This document shows positions 35,836 through 45,654 of a stretch of DNA of 64,000 bases, one piece after another. Where the stretch lies: contig NZ_JAJGNO010000006.1 in the NCBI RefSeq assembly GCF_020782235.1, positions 1 through 64,000 of the forward strand, written 5' to 3'. Within the stretch, counting starts at the first letter, position 1; the number at the start of each line of letters is the position of its first letter. Source of the stretch: Sphingobium naphthae (GTDB taxonomy: Bacteria; Pseudomonadota; Alphaproteobacteria; Sphingomonadales; Sphingomonadaceae). The notes under the pieces were generated by a model. The model worked only from the letters and a program-made list of their open reading frames with translations, made no database searches and was not told the origin of the DNA. Position numbers and translations under genes: made by a program.

Positions 35836-36786
35836 TCAGGCGGACTGCTGCCCCTTGCGCTCGGCAAAACGCCGGCGCGCGACAAGCGCCACGGCAGCCG
35901 CGCCGAACAGCAGGACCATTGGCGGCGCGGGCACATCCGTGCCGCCGGTGCTGCTCGAGCCGCCGCTCGAACTGCTGGAGGAGGAACTGCTCGACGAGCT
36001 GCTGCTCGATGACGAGGAGGAGCTACCGGTGCTGCCGAAGCTGGACGATCCGCCGGACGACGAACTGCCCGAAGAGGAGCTGGACGAGCTCGAAGAGGAC
36101 GAGCTGCTGCCGGACGATCCGCCGGTGGAGCCGGGATGATCCGGCTTGTCGGGCTTGCCGCCGCTCGATCCGCCCGAACTGCTGGAGGAGGAGCTGGACG
36201 AGGAGGAGGACGAGCTGGAGCTCGACGAGGAAGAGCTGCTGCTGACGCCCGAGGAAGTCGAGACATTCCCGCTCGACGTCGAAACGTTGCCGCTCGACGT
36301 GGACACGCCGCCCGTGGAGGTGGAGACCCCGCCGGTGGTCGAACTGGTCGAACTGCTGATGCCGCCGGTCGAGCTGCTGGTGGACGAGATCACGACCGAC
36401 CCGCTGCCGCCGCTGCCACCGCCGCCGAAGAAGCCGCCGATGAAACCGCCCCCGCCAAAGCCGCCGCCGCCACCCATGACGACGGGAACCGCGCCGCCGC
36501 CGCCCGACATCATCGGCATCTCGGCCGGCGGCATGGGCGCGGGGAGGGGGACGGGGGCCGGCTGGCTGGTCACCGTCACGGTCTGTGGCGCGCAGGCAGT
36601 GACGGTCTTCACCACCTTGCGCTTGATGGTCCGCGCGGCGTAGCGCTTGGGCGCCGCCTTGACGCTCTTGCTGCTGTGCACGACCGCCGGACGTGCGCTC
36701 TCGGCCACGTGCACGGCGCCCCCGCCGATGATCGCACCGCCGCATGTGCAGGCGCATAATTTAGCCAAGGCCATCCGTACCGACAT
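35836..36786 (-). CDS. Serine-rich low-complexity exported protein with PEP-CTERM-like tail
   Basis: A 316-aa protein. The N-terminus (MALAKLCACTCGGAIIGGGAVHVA) is weakly hydrophobic and may be a signal or anchor. Residues about 90-130 are Gly-rich. From about 130 to 280 there are Ser/Gly/Thr repeats, including a V-STSSG-N unit and serine runs of around 20. The C-terminus TDVPAPPMVLLFGAAAVALVARRR has the three-part layout of PEP-CTERM sorting signals (Pro motif, hydrophobic helix, Arg cluster), with PAP in place of PEP. Such proteins are thought to be handled by exosortase and to coat the cell or support matrix formation. No exosortase gene is in the window. Confidence 0.7.
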   Translation of the reverse strand: MSVRMALAKLCACTCGGAIIGGGAVHVAESARPAVVHSSKSVKAAPKRYAARTIKRKVVKTVTACAPQTVTVTSQPAPVPLPAPMPPAEMPMMSGGGGAVPVVMGGGGGFGGGGFIGGFFGGGGSGGSGSVVISSTSSSTGGISSSTSSTTGGVSTSTGGVSTSSGNVSTSSGNVSTSSGVSSSSSSSSSSSSSSSSSSSSSSSGGSSGGKPDKPDHPGSTGGSSGSSSSSSSSSSSSSGSSSSGGSSSFGSTGSSSSSSSSSSSSSSSSSSSSGGSSSTGGTDVPAPPMVLLFGAAAVALVARRRFAERKGQQSA

Positions 36787-37192
36787 AGGTATCCACTCTT
36801 GTCTTCTTGCCGCCCGATCCCGACAGGGATGCGGTGCAGTCGCCTATGAGGAGGAAGGCAGAAGAAACTGTTAATCACAAGGTCATTAACCGTAAATCGG
36901 CCCGGAAACTAGGGGTAAACCCTTATAGTGCCCTACCGTAAATGGTTAACGTCCCAGTCTGATACGGGCGGCTTCGGCAGTGTGAATGGGGCGCGGGTCG
37001 GTCGCGCATAGTGGGGCGGGGGCGCTGCGATCGAGCGAATCGGCCGGACGCGAGGAGCGTCGCAGAAAGATCGTCACCCGCACTGAATGTCCGCTTGTGT
37101 CGGTGTGCGGCCATGGCTATGAGGCGCCCTCAATGAAAAGTCATTGGCGCCCCGGAACTTGAAGCGTCGGGGCCAGCGAGTCGGAGAGCCAG
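36787..37192. other. Non-coding region upstream of dksA with repeats and CtrA-like half-sites
   Basis: No supportable gene. Two direct copies of ACCGTAAAT occur at 36889-36897 and 36935-36943. The second abuts ATGGTTAA (36942-36949), whose complement TTAACCAT is the CtrA half-site, and TTAACCGT occurs at 36886-36893. The region probably contains divergent promoters for the serine-rich gene and dksA. Regulation by CtrA is a guess from motif similarity. Confidence 0.4.
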
Positions 37193-37657
37193 ATGGCATC
37201 GGTGCTGAATCCCGATAAAGACGGCGTCAAGCCGCCTAAATCGTCCGTTATCTTACCCGCAGACTATCGCCCGTCGCCCGACGAGGAGTTCATGAACCCG
37301 CTGCAGCTGGAATATTTCCGGCAGCGCCTGTGGGATTGGAAGAAGCAGATACTGGCGGAGGCCGAAGGTACGCTGGCGGTGCTGCAGAATGAGCCGCTGC
37401 GCGAACCCGACCTCAACGACCGCGCGTCGAGCGAGACCGACTGGTCCATTGAACTGCGCACCCGCGACCGGCAGCGCAAGCTGATTTCCAAGATCGATGC
37501 GGCCCTGCGCCGGATCGACGATGGCGAATATGGCTATTGCGAAGTGACGGGCGAGCCGATTTCGCTGGGCCGCTTGGAAGCGCGTCCGATCGCGACGATG
37601 ACCGTCGAAGCCCAGGAGCGGCACGAGCGGCAGGAAAAAATCTCGCGGGACGATTAA
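37193..37657 (+). CDS. dksA: RNA polymerase-binding regulator DksA
   Basis: A 154-aa protein that binds the RNA polymerase secondary channel and works with ppGpp. EYFRQRLWDWKKQIL starts the coiled coil. The tip residues match the DxxDxA pattern (D73, D76, A78 in DLNDRAS). The globular part has GYCEVTGEPISLGRLEARP with a single Cys116, so the four-Cys zinc finger of Escherichia coli DksA is missing, as is common in alphaproteobacteria. A separate promoter region lies upstream. Confidence 0.95.
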   Translation: MASVLNPDKDGVKPPKSSVILPADYRPSPDEEFMNPLQLEYFRQRLWDWKKQILAEAEGTLAVLQNEPLREPDLNDRASSETDWSIELRTRDRQRKLISKIDAALRRIDDGEYGYCEVTGEPISLGRLEARPIATMTVEAQERHERQEKISRDD

Positions 37658-37719
37658 CCCTTTTTCCATCGCCCGCGACTAGCATCTGTTTCGTGATGAT
37701 CTTTGCGCGCGGATTTGGA

Positions 37720-38091
37720 ATGGACGAGGACCAGGGGATTTCTGATCGAGGGCCGGCGCGGTCATCACCGCGCGACAGCCTGTTCCTGCTGGCGAGCCTC
37801 ACCGGCGCGGATGGCAGGTCGCTGGGACGCGCCCGTATCCGGAACTTGTCCGCGTCCGGCCTGATGGCGGATTGCGAGCGGCACGTGGCTGCCGGTGCAC
37901 GGGTCGAGATCGACCTGCGCGGGGTAGGCAATGTCAGCGGGACAGTCGCCTGGTCGCGCGATAACAAGATCGGGCTGGCGTTCGATGAGGCGATCGACCC
38001 GCAACTGGCGCGCAAGCCGATTTCTTCCGGCGCCGCGCAGCCGCTTCCCGATTATCTGAGGATGCACCAGCCGCTCGGGCGGGGGCGCTAA
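37720..38091 (+). CDS. PilZ-domain protein
   Basis: About 123 aa from ATG 37720 (ATG 37696 is an alternative, adding 8 residues). The sequence RDSLFLLASLTGADGRSLGRARIRNLSASGLMADCERHVAAGARVEIDLRGVGNVSGTVAWSRDNKIGLAF follows the PilZ fold, with R-x-S/xSxxG-like elements (RNLSASG). The full RxxxR c-di-GMP arm is not clear. It is probably a small c-di-GMP or envelope-associated adaptor. It follows dksA after about 60 bp. Confidence 0.75.
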   Translation: MDEDQGISDRGPARSSPRDSLFLLASLTGADGRSLGRARIRNLSASGLMADCERHVAAGARVEIDLRGVGNVSGTVAWSRDNKIGLAFDEAIDPQLARKPISSGAAQPLPDYLRMHQPLGRGR

Positions 38092-38220
38092 AGCAACGTC
38101 ACGTCTATCTGCACGCCGCGAACGGTCTGCTGCGGCATCTTCCAGGCACGAAAAACGCTGAAACGATGCGCCGGACCAGTGGAGGTCCCACCGGTCCCGC
38201 GCGATCGGGTCAGCCAGCCA

Positions 38221-38379
38221 TCAATGCTGCGCCGCCATCTCCTCCTTCAGCCGCAATTTCTGCTTCTTGAGCGAGGCCACGAGAATGGCGTCCGGCATCG
38301 GACGACTCGATTCGGCCTTGATACGAGCCTCGAGTCCTGCATGCTTGGCTGAAAGGGCTGAGATGTGGCTGTTTTCCAT
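38221..38379 (-). CDS. YdcH family protein (DUF465)
   Basis: A 52-aa protein from ATG 38379, with AAGGAG upstream. It is a single helical hairpin, LSAKHAGLEARIKAESSRPMPDAILVASLKKQKLRLKEEM; the LKKQKLRLKEE part is the family signature. Function is unknown. It is divergent from a second YdcH protein about 190 bp away. Confidence 0.85.
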   Translation of the reverse strand: MENSHISALSAKHAGLEARIKAESSRPMPDAILVASLKKQKLRLKEEMAAQH

Positions 38380-38566
38380 GACATTCTCCTTACGAGGGTG
38401 ATGGATTTCCGAGTAAATCACGAATCGCCCCTTCTGTCTCGCCGCGATTGGCCCTTTGCGGCGGACCGTTCGTAAATTTGCGGTGGCCCGCGCGTGGACG
38501 GCGCGCTATCAGTCCGGCCATGGAGCACGGGGAGCGCGAGCAGATACGGTGAGCCGGGAAGACATC

Positions 38567-38746
38567 ATGCGCCGCCTGGAACTGCTGCGGGTCGAGCATC
38601 GCGATCTCGACAGCGCCATCGCAGCGCTGATCGATGCGGGCGGCAGCGACCAGATGCAGATCGCTCGCCTCAAGAAGCGCAAGCTGCGCCTGAAGGACGA
38701 GATCAGCGCTCTGGAAGATCAACTCGTGCCCGACATCATCGCCTGA
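38567..38746 (+). CDS. YdcH family protein (DUF465), second copy
   Basis: A 59-aa protein from ATG 38567, with GGGAAG 6 bp upstream; GTG 38549 (adding SREDI) is an alternative. It contains RRLELLRVEHRDLDSAIAALID and the signature IARLKKRKLRLKDEISALEDQL. It is a small helical protein of unknown function, a paralogue of the divergent 52-aa gene. Confidence 0.85.
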   Translation: MRRLELLRVEHRDLDSAIAALIDAGGSDQMQIARLKKRKLRLKDEISALEDQLVPDIIA

Positions 38747-38862
38747 AGGGGCCGTTTACATTTTGCTTTTCAGCGCCTTGACCGGCCCCGAATGGGACAG
38801 CCGCGCCGGCAGCGGCCTTCTAGCCCCCTGACAAAGCCTCCATTCTATGCCAGTCAGCCCTG

Positions 38863-39342
38863 ATGCGAAACGCCGCCTCCCTTGATCGTGGTCTGCATCG
38901 ACGCCTGGTCGACGGCCTCTATCTCGAAGCCATGATGATGGCCGACGAAGCGCGCGCCTATTTCGATGGCGATGTGCTGAGCCAGGAGGACGCGGCCGAT
39001 CCGCTGCGTCGCGTGGCCTTTGCCTGTGAATCGCTCAAGGTGACGACCCGGCTGATGCACATCATCGCCTGGCTGCTCAGCCAGCGCGCCTGGCAGCGGG
39101 GCGAGATCGGCGAGGCGGAACTGGCGGACGAGAAATATCGCCTCGGTCGCGCTAGCCTGACCGACCCGACCCTGACCGAGAGTTTCCCCTTCGAAGCGCG
39201 CGCGTTGATCGAAGGCAGCCAGGATCTGTACGATCGCGTCGCCAGGCTGGAGGAACGGCTCGATCGCATGAGCGGCGGGCCGGGCGAAAGCGACGCCGGC
39301 CCGGCGCGCGCGCTGCTGGATCGGCTCAACACCGCTTTCTGA
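38863..39342 (+). CDS. DUF1465 family protein
   Basis: A 159-aa all-helical protein. LDRGLHRRLVDGLYLEAMMMADEARAYFD at the N-terminus and VTTRLMHIIAWLLSQRAWQRGEI with FPFEARALIEGSQDLYDRVARLEERL later follow DUF1465, an alphaproteobacterial family often found near cell-envelope and YdcH genes. No function is assigned. It lies just upstream of tamA but is separated by about 80 bp. Confidence 0.8.
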   Translation: MRNAASLDRGLHRRLVDGLYLEAMMMADEARAYFDGDVLSQEDAADPLRRVAFACESLKVTTRLMHIIAWLLSQRAWQRGEIGEAELADEKYRLGRASLTDPTLTESFPFEARALIEGSQDLYDRVARLEERLDRMSGGPGESDAGPARALLDRLNTAF

Positions 39343-39419
39343 CGCTTGGCCGACAGGCTGCTGATCGCGATGATGTTCGGTACTGGCGTTGTCCGCCGCT
39401 CTTGGTCTAGACCGTCGCC

Positions 39420-41456
39420 ATGACCCATGGTTTGCGGACCCGACGCCGCGCTTCTGGCCGACCGCATTCCCGGCTCTCGCTTGCGCCGTTGCTGTTGCTT
39501 GCGCCCATGGCGGCGCAGGCGCAGGATGCGCCCGTGTCCAGCGGGCCCGATGTGGATGCGCCGCTGGAGGCCATGCCGGACATCGGCCTCGACTGGCCCG
39601 ACATGGGGCAGCCCGATAGCGTCGATCCGCTGCCGCTCGATCCCGCGGATCAGGCGAGCGAGACGGTCGACATCGCCGATCCGGTCGCAGCCGATCCGAC
39701 CGAACCTGTCGTCACCTTTGCCGACGCGGGCGAGGAACGTCATTATACTGTCCAGCTTGTCGGGCTCGACGGCATCGCCGATCCGGTCTTCGACGAGCGC
39801 TTCGCCGAATTGTCGGTGCTGCGCCAGGGGCAGGACAAGGCGGCCAACCTGGCGCAGATCAACCGCCGCGTCAGCGAAGACAGCGAATTGCTGGACCGCC
39901 TGCTGCGCGCGAAGGGCTATTATTCGGCGCGGGTGCGCGGCAGCGTGACGGCGCCCGCGCCTGGAAGCGACCGCCTGATCGTCAGCTTCGCGATCACGCC
40001 GGGGACACGCTATCTCCTGTCCTCCGTCGATGTGACCGGCCTTGCTGAAACGGGTGACAAGGAAGCGGAGTTGCGTGCCGCCTTTCCACCGAAGGTGGAT
40101 GATCCCGTCGATGCCGATGCGATCATCGCCGGCCGCGTGCAGCTGCAGACGGCGCTGGCGGAAAGCGGCTTTCCCTTCGCCCAGGTCGACGAGCCGGAAG
40201 TGCGCATCGACCATGAGGACCGCAAGGGCGATCTTGACATGATCGTCACGCCGGGCGGTTTCCGCCGCTTCGGCGCAATCCGGATGGACGATGAGGAATT
40301 GTTCAGCGCACGCCATGTGCAGGAAATTGCGCGTTTCGACCCGAACGACACCTATATGGCCTCCGACGTGGAGGATCTGCGCCGCGCGATCGTGGCGACG
40401 GGGCTGGTGTCGTCCGTTTCGCTGACGCCGCGCGATGCGGGCGATGGCGAGCATGTGGATCTCGACGTCGATGTCCGTCCTGCGCCCCTGCGCACGATCG
40501 CGGGTGAACTTGGTTATGGCACCGGCGAAGGCTATCGCGCCGAGGTCAGCTGGCAGCATCGCAATTTCTTCCCGCCCGAAGGCGCTGTGACGCTACGCGG
40601 CGTGGTGGGCACGCAGGAGCAGACCGCGTCCTTCACCTATCGCCGCAACAATTTCCGTCGCCGCGACAATGTGCTCACCGGCCTGCTGTCGGTCAGCAAC
40701 ATCCGGCGGGACGCTTATGACGCGCGGACCATCACCTTGTCGGGCGCGCTGGAGCGGCAGACCAATATCCTGTTCCAGAAACATTGGGTCTGGCGCGTGG
40801 GCGCGGAACTGATCGCGTCCGACGAAGCGGATGCCTTTTCCGGCGGCGCACGGCGCACTTTCCTCATTGGCGCCGTTCCGCTCAGTCTCACCTATGACGG
40901 CAGCGACGATCTGCTCAACCCGACCAGGGGCTTCCGCCTCGGTGGACGCCTCAGTCCCGAACTGTCCTTTCAGGACACGACCTTCGGCTATGCCAAGGTT
41001 CAGGTGGACGGCAGCGTCTACCAGCCGGTCGGCGAGCGCGTGGTGATGGCCGCGCGCGCGCGTTTCGGCACGATCCTGGGCTCGACCGTGGACCAGATCG
41101 CTCCCTCCCGCCGCTTCTACGCGGGCGGCGGCGCATCGGTGCGCGGCTATGGCTATCAGGCGATCGGCCCGCGCTATGGCGAGGATGACGATCCGGTCGG
41201 CGGCAAGAGCCTCGCCGAATTTTCGCTGGAAGGCCGCATACGCTTCGGCAATTTCGGCGTCGTGCCCTTTGTCGACGCAGGCAATATCTCGACCAGCTTC
41301 CTGCCGCGTTTCCGCGACTTGCGGATCGGCGCGGGCATGGGTGTGCGCTACTACTCTAATTTCGGCCCGATCCGGGTGGATGTCGGCACGCCGTTGAACC
41401 CGCAGTCGGGTGACCCAAAAATTGCCGTCTATGTCTCGCTGGGGCAGGCATTCTGA
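39420..41456 (+). CDS. tamA: Autotransporter assembly factor TamA (Omp85)
   Basis: A 678-aa outer-membrane protein. The signal peptide ends near AQAQDA (about residue 35). Two or three POTRA domains are visible (HYTVQLVGLDGIADPVFDERFAELSVL; TRYLLSSVDVTGLAETGD; FGAIRMDDEELFSARHVQEI). The C-terminal 16-stranded Omp85 barrel ends in LGQAF with a terminal Phe. It works with TamB to insert outer-membrane proteins and transport lipids. The stop overlaps the tamB start (TGATG), so the two are coupled. Confidence 0.93.
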   Translation: MTHGLRTRRRASGRPHSRLSLAPLLLLAPMAAQAQDAPVSSGPDVDAPLEAMPDIGLDWPDMGQPDSVDPLPLDPADQASETVDIADPVAADPTEPVVTFADAGEERHYTVQLVGLDGIADPVFDERFAELSVLRQGQDKAANLAQINRRVSEDSELLDRLLRAKGYYSARVRGSVTAPAPGSDRLIVSFAITPGTRYLLSSVDVTGLAETGDKEAELRAAFPPKVDDPVDADAIIAGRVQLQTALAESGFPFAQVDEPEVRIDHEDRKGDLDMIVTPGGFRRFGAIRMDDEELFSARHVQEIARFDPNDTYMASDVEDLRRAIVATGLVSSVSLTPRDAGDGEHVDLDVDVRPAPLRTIAGELGYGTGEGYRAEVSWQHRNFFPPEGAVTLRGVVGTQEQTASFTYRRNNFRRRDNVLTGLLSVSNIRRDAYDARTITLSGALERQTNILFQKHWVWRVGAELIASDEADAFSGGARRTFLIGAVPLSLTYDGSDDLLNPTRGFRLGGRLSPELSFQDTTFGYAKVQVDGSVYQPVGERVVMAARARFGTILGSTVDQIAPSRRFYAGGGASVRGYGYQAIGPRYGEDDDPVGGKSLAEFSLEGRIRFGNFGVVPFVDAGNISTSFLPRFRDLRIGAGMGVRYYSNFGPIRVDVGTPLNPQSGDPKIAVYVSLGQAF

Positions 41457-44400
41457 TGGTGGACGAAGCGCTGCCCGAAGCTGTGCCGCCTCCGCCGCCG
41501 CGCTCGGTGCCGCGCCGCGCCTGGGATGGGCGTTGGCAGCGCTGGGTCGCGGGATTGCTGGCTGCATTATTCCTGATCGCGGCGGGTGCGCTCGCCTGGC
41601 TCGACACGGATGGCGGGCACAGCTTCCTGGCCAACCGGATCGCCGCCATCCGGTCCGCATCGGGCCTGCGCATCCATGTGGGCGCGATCGAGGGCAGCAT
41701 CTATCGCAAGGCGGTGCTGCGCGATCTCACCCTCTCCGATCCCACTGGCCCCTTCCTTGATGCGCCGCGGGTGGAACTCGACTGGTGGCCGTTCGCCTGG
41801 CTGTCGAACCGACTGGACATCGACCGGCTGTCGATCCCGCAGGCGCACCTGCGCAAGTTGCCCAAGCTCCATCCGACCGAGCGGCGCGGACCGATCCTGC
41901 CCGGCTTCGACATCAGGCTGATGCAATTTTCGGTCGGCCGCCTCTTCGTCGCGCCCGGCATCACTGGCCGCGCGCAGACTGCGACGATGGCGGGCGACGC
42001 CGACATTCGCGGCGGGCGCGCGATCATTGATTTGTCCGCGCGCACGCTGGATGGCCGCGACGTGCTCACCATCGCGCTGGACAGCCGCCCCGACGACGAC
42101 CGTTTCAAGCTGGATGTCACCGTCAATGCGCCCAGGCAGGGGCTGCTGGCGGCAATGGCCGGCCTGAAGCAGGACGCCAATTTGCGGATCGCCGGCAAGG
42201 GAAGCTGGAGCCAGTGGGATGGGCAGCTCGACGCGACGCTGGACGGCGCACCGGCCGTCGACCTCGTTCTGGCGGCGCGCAGCGGCGCATATTCGGCGCG
42301 CGGCACGATCGAAGGATCGGCCATCGCTGGCGGTGGGCTGGTTCGCCGGATCGCCGATCCGCGCCTGGCGGTGCGCGCCAATGGCACGCTGGCGGACCGC
42401 ATCATTGACGGCAAGCTGACGCTTCGATCGGCCGCGCTGGATATGACGGCCGATGGCTCCATTGACCTGCGCAACAATGCACTGGACAATATGCTGGTCC
42501 AGCTGACCCTTGCCCGGCCGCAGGCGCTGGTGCGAAATATGCGCGGCCGCGATGTGCAGGCGAAGGTTCGGCTGGATGGGCCGTTCAACGCGATGGGCTA
42601 TGACTATCTTCTGACCGCGCGCCAGATCGCCTTCGACAAGACGGTGATCAGCGACGTACGCGCCGAAGGCAGGGGGCGGGGCGCGGGCAGCGGGCCCTTG
42701 CTCATTCCTTTGGTGCTGAAGGCGCGCCGACTGGATGGTCATGGCGACCTTGTCCAAACCATCGTCCGCAACTTCACGCTCGATGGCGTGCTTCAGGTCA
42801 AAGGACAGCAACTTGTCAGCAATCCCATGCAGGTCCGTTCGGACAAGCTGCAGGGCAAGCTGATCATGTTGATGGACCTCAAGAGCGGACTCTATGACTT
42901 CGGGCTGGACGGCCAGATACGCAGCCTGTTCGTGCGCGGGTTGGGCGTGGTCGATCTCACATCCAAGTTGCGCGCCGTTCCGCGCCGCGACGGCAGCTTC
43001 GGCCTCAGCGGCAGTGCGCTGGCCCAGATGCGGCGAATGGACAACAGCTTTCTGCGGTCGCTGGGCGGTGGCTTGGCCACGGCGCGCAGCGCGCTGGAGC
43101 TGCAACCGGATGGGCAGCTGGCGTTCAACGGACTGACATTGCAGGCGCCCTTGCTGTCGCTCCAGGCCGATGGCGTGCGCCATCGCGACGGCAGCTTCCA
43201 TTTCGAAGGCAGCGGCCGCCATGATCGCTACGGCCCGCTGCAACTCACGCTGGATGGCCGCATCGAGCGGCCGACGATCGACCTTCTGCTGCAACGGCCG
43301 CTCGATGCCTTGGGCCTGCGCGACGTCCGGGCGCATCTGGTGCCCGACGCCAATGGCTATAATTATCGGGCGGAGGGTGGATCGGCGCTGGGGCCGTTCG
43401 ACGGCAGAGGCGTCATTCTGTTGCCGCAGGGTGGGCAGGCGGTGGTGCGCGTTGCCAATCTGGCCGTGTCGGGCGTGACCGCCAGCGGCGATATACGCCC
43501 GCTGCCGGGCGGTCTGGAGGGGCAACTGGGCGTCACGGGCCCAGTCACTGGCTATGTCGGGTTCAAGCCGGTCAACGACATCCAGCAGGTTCAGGTGAAG
43601 CTGACCGCCAATGGCGCCAGCTTCGCCGGGCCTACCGCCATCGACGTGCGGCGGGGTTCGCTGGATGCGACGCTTCTGCTCGATCCTGCCGGGACCAGCG
43701 TCACCGCAACCGCACAGGCGCGGGGATTGCGTGTCGGCGGCGCTCTGCTCGGGCGTCTTGCGCTCAATGCGGAACTGGTGGACGGCAGGGGGAAGGTGCG
43801 CGGCAGCCTGTCGGGTCAGCGCGGACGGCTTTTCGACCTGCAGGGCGAGGCGCAAGTTGAGCCAGACAGCGTCCGCCTGTCCGCCAGCGGCACGATCGAC
43901 AAGCGGCCAATCCGCCTGACCCGCGCAGCGCTGGTGAAGCGCACCGAGGATGGGTGGCGGCTGTCGCCCGCCACGGTTAGCTATGCCGGCGGATCGCTGC
44001 AGCTGGCGGGCGAACTCGGCGCGGCCTCCACGCGCGTGGAGGCGCGGATGCAGGCGCTGCCGCTTTCGCTGCTGGACATTGCCTATGATAATCTGGGGCT
44101 GGGCGGCATGGCGACGGGTTCGCTCAGCTATGCGCAGCCGCGCGGCGGTTCCCCCACGGGCAAGGCCGAACTGCGCATTCGTGGCCTGTCGCGGTCCGGC
44201 CTGTCGCTCAGTTCCCGTCCGGTCGATGTCGGCTTGAACGCAGCGCTGACGCCCGATCGCCTTGCCACCCGGATGCTTTTCGTTGCCGACGGGAAGACGA
44301 TCGGGCGGGCGCAGGCGCTGCTGACGCCGCTGGGGCAGGAGGGCGGGCTTGTGTCGCGGCTCAATGCGGCACCGCTCTTCGCCCAGCTGCGCTTTGGCGG

Positions 44401-45652
44401 CACCGCCGACACGCTCTGGCGGCTGACCGGGGTCGAGATCGTCGACATTGTTGGGCCGGTGAGCGTCTCCGCCGACATGCGGGGCACGCTGGGCAATCCG
44501 CAGATCAGTGGCCAGCTCGCCACCGACAATGCCACCATCAACAGCCCGGTGACCGGCATGCGCCTGCGCAACGTGAAGGCGCGCGGGCGATTCTCCGGCG
44601 CCCAGCTCGTCATCGGCAGCTTCGGGGCCAGCGCGCAAAATGGCGGGTCGGTGAGCGGCACCGGCCGCTTCACCTTCAACGGCATCGGCGGCGTGGGCAT
44701 GGACCTGGCGCTGCTGGCGGACAATGCCGCCTTGCTGGAACGCGATGACATCGCCGCAACCGTAACGGGCCCCATCACCTTGCGATCCGACGGGGCGGGG
44801 GGCACGATCGGCGGCGACGTGATCCTCAACCGCAGCCGCTTCACCATGGGACGCGCGGCCGCCGTCGCGCAGATCCCGGAGTTGCGCGTCGTCGAGATCA
44901 ACCGGCGCGGCGACGAGGTCGAGCGGCCGCGCACCAATGTCCCCTGGGCGCTGGCGCTGCACGCCCGCGCGCGCAATCGCCTGATGGTGACGGGTCTCGG
45001 GCTGGACAGCGAATGGCGCGCGGACCTGAACATCGGCGGCACGGTGACCAGTCCGACGATCGCCGGCCGGGCGGAGCTGGTGCGGGGCGGCTATGAATTT
45101 GCTGGTCGCCGGTTCGACTTGCGCGAAGGCCATATCCAGTTTGACGGCCGCACGCCCGTCAACCCTACGCTGGACATCGATGCGGAGGCGGACGTCAGTG
45201 AACTCAGCGCCACCATCCATGTCGGCGGGACCGGCCTCAAACCAGACATCAGCTTCACCAGCGTGCCGGCGCTGCCGCAGGATGAACTGCTTTCGCGTAT
45301 CCTGTTCGGCACATCGATCACCAACCTGTCCGCGCCGGAGGCGCTGCAGCTGGCGTCCGCCGTGGGGTCGTTGCAGGGCGAGGGGGGACTGGACCCGATC
45401 AACGCCGTCCGCAAGGCGGCGGGGCTGGATCGTCTGCGGATCATCGCCGCCGATCCGACGCAGGGGCAGGGCACATCGATCGCCGCGGGCAAATATCTGA
45501 CGCGCAAGACCTATGTGGAGCTGATCACCGATGGGCAGGGCTATTCCGCCACGCGGATCGAATATCAGGTGACGCGCTGGCTGTCTCTGCTAGGCGCCAT
45601 CTCCACGCTCGGCCGGCAGAGCGCGAACGTCCGGGTGTCGAAGGATTATTGA
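41456..45652 (+). CDS. tamB: Translocation and assembly module protein TamB
   Basis: A 1398-aa inner-membrane-anchored AsmA-like protein. One N-terminal TM segment ([20 protein letters not shown], about 24-43) is followed by a very long beta-rich periplasmic part. The C-terminal DUF490 domain (about 1000-1398, ending [10 protein letters not shown]) contains [30 protein letters not shown], which is diagnostic. It spans the periplasm and may carry phospholipids or help TamA. It is translationally coupled to tamA. Confidence 0.95.
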   Translation: MVDEALPEAVPPPPPRSVPRRAWDGRWQRWVAGLLAALFLIAAGALAWLDTDGGHSFLANRIAAIRSASGLRIHVGAIEGSIYRKAVLRDLTLSDPTGPFLDAPRVELDWWPFAWLSNRLDIDRLSIPQAHLRKLPKLHPTERRGPILPGFDIRLMQFSVGRLFVAPGITGRAQTATMAGDADIRGGRAIIDLSARTLDGRDVLTIALDSRPDDDRFKLDVTVNAPRQGLLAAMAGLKQDANLRIAGKGSWSQWDGQLDATLDGAPAVDLVLAARSGAYSARGTIEGSAIAGGGLVRRIADPRLAVRANGTLADRIIDGKLTLRSAALDMTADGSIDLRNNALDNMLVQLTLARPQALVRNMRGRDVQAKVRLDGPFNAMGYDYLLTARQIAFDKTVISDVRAEGRGRGAGSGPLLIPLVLKARRLDGHGDLVQTIVRNFTLDGVLQVKGQQLVSNPMQVRSDKLQGKLIMLMDLKSGLYDFGLDGQIRSLFVRGLGVVDLTSKLRAVPRRDGSFGLSGSALAQMRRMDNSFLRSLGGGLATARSALELQPDGQLAFNGLTLQAPLLSLQADGVRHRDGSFHFEGSGRHDRYGPLQLTLDGRIERPTIDLLLQRPLDALGLRDVRAHLVPDANGYNYRAEGGSALGPFDGRGVILLPQGGQAVVRVANLAVSGVTASGDIRPLPGGLEGQLGVTGPVTGYVGFKPVNDIQQVQVKLTANGASFAGPTAIDVRRGSLDATLLLDPAGTSVTATAQARGLRVGGALLGRLALNAELVDGRGKVRGSLSGQRGRLFDLQGEAQVEPDSVRLSASGTIDKRPIRLTRAALVKRTEDGWRLSPATVSYAGGSLQLAGELGAASTRVEARMQALPLSLLDIAYDNLGLGGMATGSLSYAQPRGGSPTGKAELRIRGLSRSGLSLSSRPVDVGLNAALTPDRLATRMLFVADGKTIGRAQALLTPLGQEGGLVSRLNAAPLFAQLRFGGTADTLWRLTGVEIVDIVGPVSVSADMRGTLGNPQISGQLATDNATINSPVTGMRLRNVKARGRFSGAQLVIGSFGASAQNGGSVSGTGRFTFNGIGGVGMDLALLADNAALLERDDIAATVTGPITLRSDGAGGTIGGDVILNRSRFTMGRAAAVAQIPELRVVEINRRGDEVERPRTNVPWALALHARARNRLMVTGLGLDSEWRADLNIGGTVTSPTIAGRAELVRGGYEFAGRRFDLREGHIQFDGRTPVNPTLDIDAEADVSELSATIHVGGTGLKPDISFTSVPALPQDELLSRILFGTSITNLSAPEALQLASAVGSLQGEGGLDPINAVRKAAGLDRLRIIAADPTQGQGTSIAAGKYLTRKTYVELITDGQGYSATRIEYQVTRWLSLLGAISTLGRQSANVRVSKDY

Positions 45653-45654
45653 TC

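Noticed and set aside
36146-36643. Plus-strand Glu/Leu/Pro-rich open frame of 165 codons
   Set aside because: Antisense image of the Ser/Gly repeat codons.
41567-45220. Minus-strand open frame of 1217 codons
   Set aside because: Antisense of tamB, which has clear family features and coupling to tamA.
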